A DNA stretch of 64,000 nt from DASZFV01 sp035549075 (lineage in GTDB: Bacteria > Myxococcota_A > Polyangia > Fen-1088). Both the position numbers and the translations under genes were made by a program. The stretch spans positions 1 through 64,000 of the forward strand of contig DASZRT010000054.1 of assembly GCA_035549075.1 (NCBI GenBank). Reading direction: 5' to 3'. Below are positions 60,201 through 64,000 of the stretch, in pieces. How positions within the stretch are numbered: the stretch's first letter is position 1; the number at the start of each line of letters is the position of its first letter. Under the pieces are notes generated by a model, which saw only the letters and a list, made by a program, of their open reading frames with translations, ran no database searches and was not told the DNA's origin.

Positions 60201-60604
60201 TGCACTGAGCGCACGAACGCGGCGAAGCGGTCACCACCGGGCAGCAGCTGCAGATAAGGCGCGAGCTCGGCCGCGAGCGCGGCGTCGTACTTGAACGGGT
60301 ACTCCGACGCCGCCTCTTCGACGAAGAAGTCGAACGGGTTGATCGCCGTCATCTCGGCGATGAGATCGACCACGACCTCGAAGCGCCGCACCTCGTTGGG
60401 GAACACGAGGCGGGCTTGGTAATTCCCGAACGGGTCTTGCTGCCAGTTCAGGAAGTGCCCGGACGGCGCGATCTTGAGCGAGTAGCTCTTGATGGGCGTC
60501 CGGCAGTGCGGCGCGGGCCGCAGGCGCACGACCTGCGGCGTGAGCTGGACGAGCTGGTCGTAGGCGTAGACGGTCTTGTGGTGAAGCGAGACGTTGATTC
60601 CCAT
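57254..60604 (-). CDS. DUF2126 transglutaminase-like protein
   Basis: A 1116-residue protein. The N-terminal half has a bacterial transglutaminase-like core with Cys184 (GHGSCRDFAW), His234 (DLHAWAEVYL) and Asp250 (GFDATSG). The C-terminal part (from about 330) matches DUF2126, which is found with ATP-grasp/alpha-E genes. No signal peptide. It is the fourth member class of the amidoligase system but stands 17 kb from the other genes. It is convergent with the GH16 gene. Confidence 0.9.
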   Translation of the reverse strand: MGINVSLHHKTVYAYDQLVQLTPQVVRLRPAPHCRTPIKSYSLKIAPSGHFLNWQQDPFGNYQARLVFPNEVRRFEVVVDLIAEMTAINPFDFFVEEAASEYPFKYDAALAAELAPYLQLLPGGDRFAAFVRSVQADLAKPGRRTLDVLIDVNRRVQQTLKYDIRMEPGVFAPEETLARGHGSCRDFAWLLVQVLRRLGLAARFVSGYSIQLVADVKALDGGPSGVSQDVTDLHAWAEVYLPGAGWIGFDATSGLACAEGHIPLACTPDPGNAAPITGGYAFTPRYEGDKVKDTFTFEMKVERVREEPRVTKPYTEEAWAAIMKTGRLVDDALVAGDVRLSMGGEPTFVSIDDPDGAEWNTEALGPTKRKLGENLLHRMHGKFAPGGVLHHGQGKWYPGEPLPRWAMTCYFRKDGVPMWRQPSLFAREGGSAVANDASVAFVRALARRLDVGDRTLIPAYEDMFYYLWRERRLPVNVDMLESKLDDAVERARLARVMEQGLSHVVGQVLPLEPVSDWNDATNIHWRTGNWPVRSERFFLIPGDSPMGFRLPLDSLPWQSKEGRRVYHEPDGFAPRRALQIPGQKRPGEGDEEEARARRVLAPVSIDAPGVVRTALCTEVRNGILNVFLPPLPSTEAFVDLVAAIEDTAASLSLPVRIEGYQPLRDPRLGQFAVTPDPGVIEVNIQPAYSWDELVSNTEILYEEARQTRLGTEKFQLDGRHTGTGGGNHVVMGGATPADSPLLRRPDLLRSLIGYFVNHPALSYLFSGMFVGPTSQAPRLDEARSDSIDELEIAFRQIDERGKGAPTPPWLVDRIFRNLLVDVTGNTHRAELCVDKLFNPDSASGRQGLLELRSFEMPPHARMSMAQQLILRGLVASFWQTPYTERPARWGTALQDRFALPHFLWQDLGDVVGDLRKAGFPFETSWFIPHYEFRFPIMGEAASAGIDLQLRAAIEPWHVLGEESGGSGQVRYVDSSLERMQLKVSGYTDDRYAVACNGWRVPLHPTGVSGEYVAGVRFRAWQPPSALHPRIGVHAPLVFDIVDQWNKRSVGGCTYHVSHQGGMAHERRPINALEAEGRRLARFFAFGHTPGGQSAAFPAEAGTARGFPLTLDLRRGT

Positions 60605-60665
60605 GTCGTAGACGCGGCCTCGGCCGCGCGGACGACTTTAGGCGAGAATCATTGCGCGGGCGTTT

Positions 60666-60724
60666 CGGGTCGACGGACCCGAGGTTAACGATCGATGAAC
60701 GTAGGCGCGGGTGCCACCCGCGCC
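60666..60724 (-). terminator. Two hairpins after the Cys-rich lipoprotein gene
   Basis: A 9-bp GGCGCGGGT/ACCCGCGCC stem with a 3-base loop (60704-60724) lies 18 bases past the lipoprotein stop. A second stem CGGGTC/GACCCG sits at 60666-60681. No T-run follows. They may also isolate the gene from the divergent neighbour. Confidence 0.5.
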
Positions 60725-60742
60725 GGACTATCTACTACGAAC

Positions 60743-61519
60743 TCACGGAGCGAAGGTGATCGCCGTGTCGCACGAGGGCAGCGCCGAGCCGCCGTCGACG
60801 TCGGCGCCGGCGTCCGCCGTGCCGCCGTCGGCCGAGGGGCACGGCAGCTTGCCGATCTCCGCCTCGCACTGCGTGAGCGCCGCCGTCGTGCCGACGGTCG
60901 TCGCGAGCGGGCAGACGAGGAGGTTGTAGTAGTAGTCGTCCTTGCAGTTCTGCATGTCCGTCGTCGACGGCGCCGCGATGTTCGCGCAGTCGAACTCGCG
61001 GTTGCAGAACGCCGTCGCGAGATCGCCGCACTTGTTCTGCGCGTCGGTGGGCGGCGTGGTGGTCATGGGATCGTCGCAGGCCGTCGGCAGCTGCGGCGTT
61101 CCGTCCGACGCGAAGTCCGATGAGCAGCTGAGCGCGTTGAAGTCCGACAGGCACGTCGCATAGCCCGCCGACACGGCGTTGTCGCAGCTGAAGGCCACGG
61201 TGTACTCGTTGATGCAGGTCGCGAGATCGTCGGCCGAGAGACCGGCGTTCGTGCAGCTGTTGCCGCGGTTGCAGATCGACGACGCGAGGCCCTTGCACGA
61301 CGCCACGGGACCTCCGGCGCCGCCCGCGCCGGTCGTTCCGCCCGTGCTCCCGATCGTGCCGCCCGTACCGCCGCCGCCCGTGGTTCCACCGCTGCTGCCC
61401 GTCGTGCCGCCGCCACCGTCGGGCGTTCCGCCGCCGCCGCCGCCACACGCGCCGACCAAGAGAACAGCCGACAGCGCCATGACGCTGGAACACACGCCGA
61501 ATCGCTGGAACGCCTTCAT
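60743..61519 (-). CDS. Cysteine-rich lipoprotein with Gly/Thr linker, unknown
   Basis: A 258-residue lipoprotein (lipobox LVGAC). A Gly/Thr linker leads to a domain with about 14 cysteines in repeated pairs (SICNRGNSC, TCINEYTVAFSC, CSSDF, NKCGDLATAFC). The pattern suggests two related disulfide-rich units with the shared FC/SC-NR-x-C core. The start at 61519 has AAAGGAG upstream. Function unknown. Confidence 0.75.
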   Translation of the reverse strand: MKAFQRFGVCSSVMALSAVLLVGACGGGGGGTPDGGGGTTGSSGGTTGGGGTGGTIGSTGGTTGAGGAGGPVASCKGLASSICNRGNSCTNAGLSADDLATCINEYTVAFSCDNAVSAGYATCLSDFNALSCSSDFASDGTPQLPTACDDPMTTTPPTDAQNKCGDLATAFCNREFDCANIAAPSTTDMQNCKDDYYYNLLVCPLATTVGTTAALTQCEAEIGKLPCPSADGGTADAGADVDGGSALPSCDTAITFAP

Positions 61520-61689
61520 CGTGACTCCTTTTCGGGCGTGCCTGGCCGACACGGCGGCCGAGGCGTTGGGCTCGCTGAGCGTGAAGCCTTTGTCTACACC
61601 CGGAAACGACTCGGGGACAAGCGCCGCCGACGCGCGGCGCCGTCGTTGAACATGAGTCGATCCCGGGCTTACAGTGAGGTCGCGGCGCC

Positions 61690-63183
61690 ATGTTGAAGCG
61701 GGACGAGTGGCTCGAGCACGCGCGCGACCTCGACTGGGAGCTGAGCTATGTCCGCGAGGAGGACGCCTTCCCGCCCGTCATCAGCGGCGCGCCGTGGTTG
61801 CCGCGCGAGGCTTGGCGCGACTGGGACGAGCCGTACCGCACGACCTACGCCGACTACGTCGCGACGCAGACCGAGAAGGACGCGTCGGTCTACGCCGTGC
61901 GCGACGTCGTCGGCAAGGCCGAGGACTACGAGCGCCTGCCCGTCGAATGGAAGAGCAGCCTCAAGCTGCACGCGGCGACGCTGCCGCTGGCCGAGTTCGC
62001 GGCCGTCATCGGCAACCTGCGCGCGGCGCGCTTCGGCCGCTCGCCCGCGTGGCGCACGACGGCGCTGTTCGGCGCGCTCGACGAGCTCCGCCACACGCAG
62101 ATCCCGCTGTCGCTCATGCACGAGCTCGTGCGCGCCGACGCGCAGCTCGACTGGACGCACAAGTTCTATCACTCGAACAATTGGGTCGCGATCGCGGCGC
62201 GCCACCTCGCCGACGAGATGCTGCTGGGCGCCGACCCGGTCGAGTTCGCCGTCGCGACCAACTTCGTCTTCGAGACGGGCTTCACGAACCTGCAATTCGT
62301 CGGCCTCGCCGCGCTCGCCCACCGCGTGGGCGACAAGATGTTCCAGAAGATGGTGACGAGCATCCAGAGCGACGAGGCGCGCCACTCGCAGATCGGCGCG
62401 CCCACGCTGGCGACGATCGCCAAGCACGATCGCGCGCGCGCGCAGCACCTCGTCGACAAGTGGTTCTGGCGCAGCTGGCAGCTGTTCGCGATCGTCACGG
62501 GGTTTTCGATCGATTACCTCACGCCGCTCGCGAGCCGCACGACCTCTTTCCGCGAGCTCATGGACGAGTGGATCGCCGATCAGTACCTGCGCATGCTCGA
62601 CGAGCTCGGCCTCGATCGGCCGTGGTACTGGCCGATCTTCGAGGCGGCGCTGCCGCGCTACCACCACATGGTCTACGCGTCGGCTTATTCGTACCGCGCG
62701 ACGGTGTGGTTCGATCTGGTCGTGCCCGGACCCGACGAGCGGGCGTGGCTGCGCGAGAAGTACCCCGAGTCGTGGGACGAGATCGACCCCATCTGGGCCC
62801 GCATCTCGGAGCGCTGGCGCCAGACGGATCCCCGCAACGACTTCGGCGCGCACGGCACGGCGATCGTCGGCTTCTGCGACCTGTGCCAGATCGTGCTGTG
62901 CGGCGGCTCGCCCGGGCACAACGGCGCGCAGGTCGTCGAGCGCGACGGCAAGAAGCACATCTTTTGCTCGGAGCCGTGCCGCTGGATCTTCGAGCGCGAG
63001 CCGGCGCGCTACGCGGGGCACAAGGACGTCGTCAAACGCGTGCTCGCGGGTGAGGCGCCCGCGAACCTGGTCGCGATGTTGCGCGAGTACTTCGGCCTCA
63101 CGTTCGCCGACTGGGGCAAGGACGCCTACGGCGGCCTGTACCCGTGGCTCGAGCGCGAGCGCAAGCAGGACGAGAGACGATGA
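61690..63183 (+). CDS. Aromatic/alkene monooxygenase hydroxylase alpha subunit (TmoA-like)
   Basis: A 497-residue bacterial multicomponent monooxygenase subunit that inserts oxygen into aromatic or alkene substrates. Diiron ligands fit toluene-4-monooxygenase with a two-residue offset: Glu102, Glu132, His135, Glu195, Glu229 and His232 (DELRH and DEARH motifs). The C-terminus carries a YHS-like unit with CDLC and CSEPC cysteines that may bind metal. Substrate is not fixed by eye. The stop overlaps the next ATG (ATGA). Beta subunit and reductase are not in the window. Confidence 0.92.
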   Translation: MLKRDEWLEHARDLDWELSYVREEDAFPPVISGAPWLPREAWRDWDEPYRTTYADYVATQTEKDASVYAVRDVVGKAEDYERLPVEWKSSLKLHAATLPLAEFAAVIGNLRAARFGRSPAWRTTALFGALDELRHTQIPLSLMHELVRADAQLDWTHKFYHSNNWVAIAARHLADEMLLGADPVEFAVATNFVFETGFTNLQFVGLAALAHRVGDKMFQKMVTSIQSDEARHSQIGAPTLATIAKHDRARAQHLVDKWFWRSWQLFAIVTGFSIDYLTPLASRTTSFRELMDEWIADQYLRMLDELGLDRPWYWPIFEAALPRYHHMVYASAYSYRATVWFDLVVPGPDERAWLREKYPESWDEIDPIWARISERWRQTDPRNDFGAHGTAIVGFCDLCQIVLCGGSPGHNGAQVVERDGKKHIFCSEPCRWIFEREPARYAGHKDVVKRVLAGEAPANLVAMLREYFGLTFADWGKDAYGGLYPWLERERKQDERR

Positions 63184-63419
63184 TTCCGCTCTACGGCTTC
63201 CTCGAGGGCGACACGCTGGGCCTGCTCATCCTCGCCGACGAGCAGCAGTCGGCGGCGTCGCTCGCGCGCGCACTGCAATCGGCGGCCGCGCTGCGCGTCG
63301 CGCCGCGCGAGGGCGTGTCGGTGTGGGTCAAGGGCGCGCGCCTCGACGCGCGCACGACGGTCGACGCCGCGGGGCTGCGCGCGCTCGATCGCTTCGACGT
63401 CAGGCGAGACCAACCATGA
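63180..63419 (+). CDS. Monooxygenase hydroxylase gamma subunit (TmoB-like)
   Basis: A 79-residue ubiquitin-like protein that fits TmoB, the small hydroxylase subunit of 83 residues. The start IPLYGFLEGDTLGLLILAD and basic C-terminal end suit the family. The start codon was set by the overlap with the upstream stop. It is required for hydroxylase assembly in relatives. Position between the alpha subunit and the ferredoxin gene is standard. Confidence 0.85.
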   Translation: MIPLYGFLEGDTLGLLILADEQQSAASLARALQSAAALRVAPREGVSVWVKGARLDARTTVDAAGLRALDRFDVRRDQP

Positions 63420-63429
63420 CAGGATCGCC

Positions 63430-64000
63430 ATGAGCTTCGAGCGCGCCGCGAGCCTTCGCGAGCTGTGGGTGGGCGAGCTTCGCAGCGTCGCCGTCGGCGG
63501 CACGCCCGTGCTGCTCGTGCGATTGCCTGACGGCGTGCGCGCCTACGAGGATCGCTGCGCGCACAAAGGCGTCGCGCTCAGCGCGGGTCGCCTCGCCGGC
63601 ACGGTGCTGACGTGCGGCGCGCACGAGTGGCAGTACGACGTCGCGACGGGCGCGGGCGTCAACCCCGCGCGCGTGTGCCTGCGCGCCTTCGACGTTCGCG
63701 TCGACGGCGACGACGTGCTCGTCGACGTCGGCGTCGTTCGACCGACGCTCGCGGGCCCGCGCCCCACCGACGACGTCGGCCCCGTCTTGCAAGAGGGCCC
63801 CGAGGCGCGCGCGATCGTCGCGGCGATCCGCCGCCTCAACGCCGACGTGCGCGTGCTCGATCGCGGCGCCTACGTGCGCGTGTCGTGCCCGCGCCGCTGT
63901 GTCGTCACGCGCGCCGCCGTCGAGGCCGAGCTGGGCCGGCCCTTCCGCCTGCCGCGCGATCTCGAGCTCGTCGTCTCGGCGTTCAAGGGGCGCTTCCACG
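63430..64000 (+). CDS. Rieske ferredoxin fused to monooxygenase coupling protein (TmoC-TmoD), 3' end outside window
   Basis: The frame is open for 190 codons to the window end. Residues about 1-105 are a Rieske ferredoxin with CAHKG and CGAHEW, the two-Cys two-His [2Fe-2S] site. After a short linker (RPTLAGPRPTDD) a second domain begins VGPVLQEGPEARAIV and continues DRGAYVRVSC, GRPFRLP, typical of TmoD/MmoB coupling proteins. In known operons these are separate genes. The joint is in frame with no stop or restart. The final residues are cut off. Confidence 0.88.
   Translation, partial: MSFERAASLRELWVGELRSVAVGGTPVLLVRLPDGVRAYEDRCAHKGVALSAGRLAGTVLTCGAHEWQYDVATGAGVNPARVCLRAFDVRVDGDDVLVDVGVVRPTLAGPRPTDDVGPVLQEGPEARAIVAAIRRLNADVRVLDRGAYVRVSCPRRCVVTRAAVEAELGRPFRLPRDLELVVSAFKGRFH

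Noticed and set aside
60608..60742. Possible small gene with ATG at 60696
   Set aside because: The frame is short, crosses the terminator-like hairpin and has no ribosome-binding site; nothing supports coding.

Overview
The window is a dense, very GC-rich stretch of bacterial chromosome. It looks like Myxococcota, probably the Polyangia (Sorangium-like) lineage. The signs are a C-terminal Cys/TM/Arg sorting tail of the MYXO-CTERM kind (gene at 40506), many Gly/Thr-rich secreted lipoproteins, a DUF1592/DUF1552 gene pair, a myxobacterial-type sigma factor beside a Ser/Thr kinase, and frequent GTG/TTG starts with 1-4 base gene overlaps. No rRNA, tRNA, CRISPR array or transposase was seen.

Layout. 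1-4064: a signalling operon (multi-receiver protein, CheR, receiver-less CheB, hybrid histidine kinase). 4068-5810: a rhodanese/E1-like sulfur-transfer protein divergent from an ErpA-type Fe-S protein with a near-consensus promoter. 5919-10950: FAD oxidase, VOC protein, WYL regulator, Na+/H+ antiporter, endonuclease III. 10958-13953: a VapBC-type toxin-antitoxin pair, an unknown helical protein, and a KamA-type radical SAM enzyme. About 13876-15655 is a low-GC patch with small secreted proteins; its edges lie inside genes. 16506-19384: cytochrome c, ThiC and a rhomboid-like protein. 20433-24494: TolQ-TolR-TolA-TolB-Ppx. 25316-29237: a DHH phosphoesterase, small membrane proteins, a cNMP/DUF1003 protein and an MsrB-MsrA fusion. 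29401-31530: glnB and amtB with a striking RNA hairpin switch between them.

32884-40504 is the most unusual locus: two divergent operons of predicted peptide-modifying amidoligases. One has separate circularly permuted ATP-grasp and alpha-E genes followed by a PtsP-like protein that has lost its active-site histidine and its PEP-binding barrel. The other has a fused ATP-grasp/alpha-E protein and a transglutaminase-like protease. A large DUF2126 transglutaminase-like protein of the same gene world lies at 57254-60604.

40506-49788 holds secreted and lipid-anchored proteins, glycogen phosphorylase and the DUF1592/DUF1552 pair. At 49798-53741 a sigma factor gene is preceded by a small gene for a 19-residue tandem-repeat peptide, and both face a Ser/Thr kinase that begins with an anti-sigma-like zinc finger. 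53808-57245 is a large GH16 lipoprotein. The window ends in a toluene-monooxygenase-like operon (hydroxylase alpha, small gamma, then a Rieske ferredoxin fused to the coupling protein, cut by the window end).

Best candidates for something new are the pseudo-PtsP/amidoligase operons, the repeat-peptide/sigma/zinc-finger-kinase locus, the amtB-glnB RNA switch, a dispersed 3'-UTR repeat with a covarying base pair, and the Rieske-coupling protein fusion.
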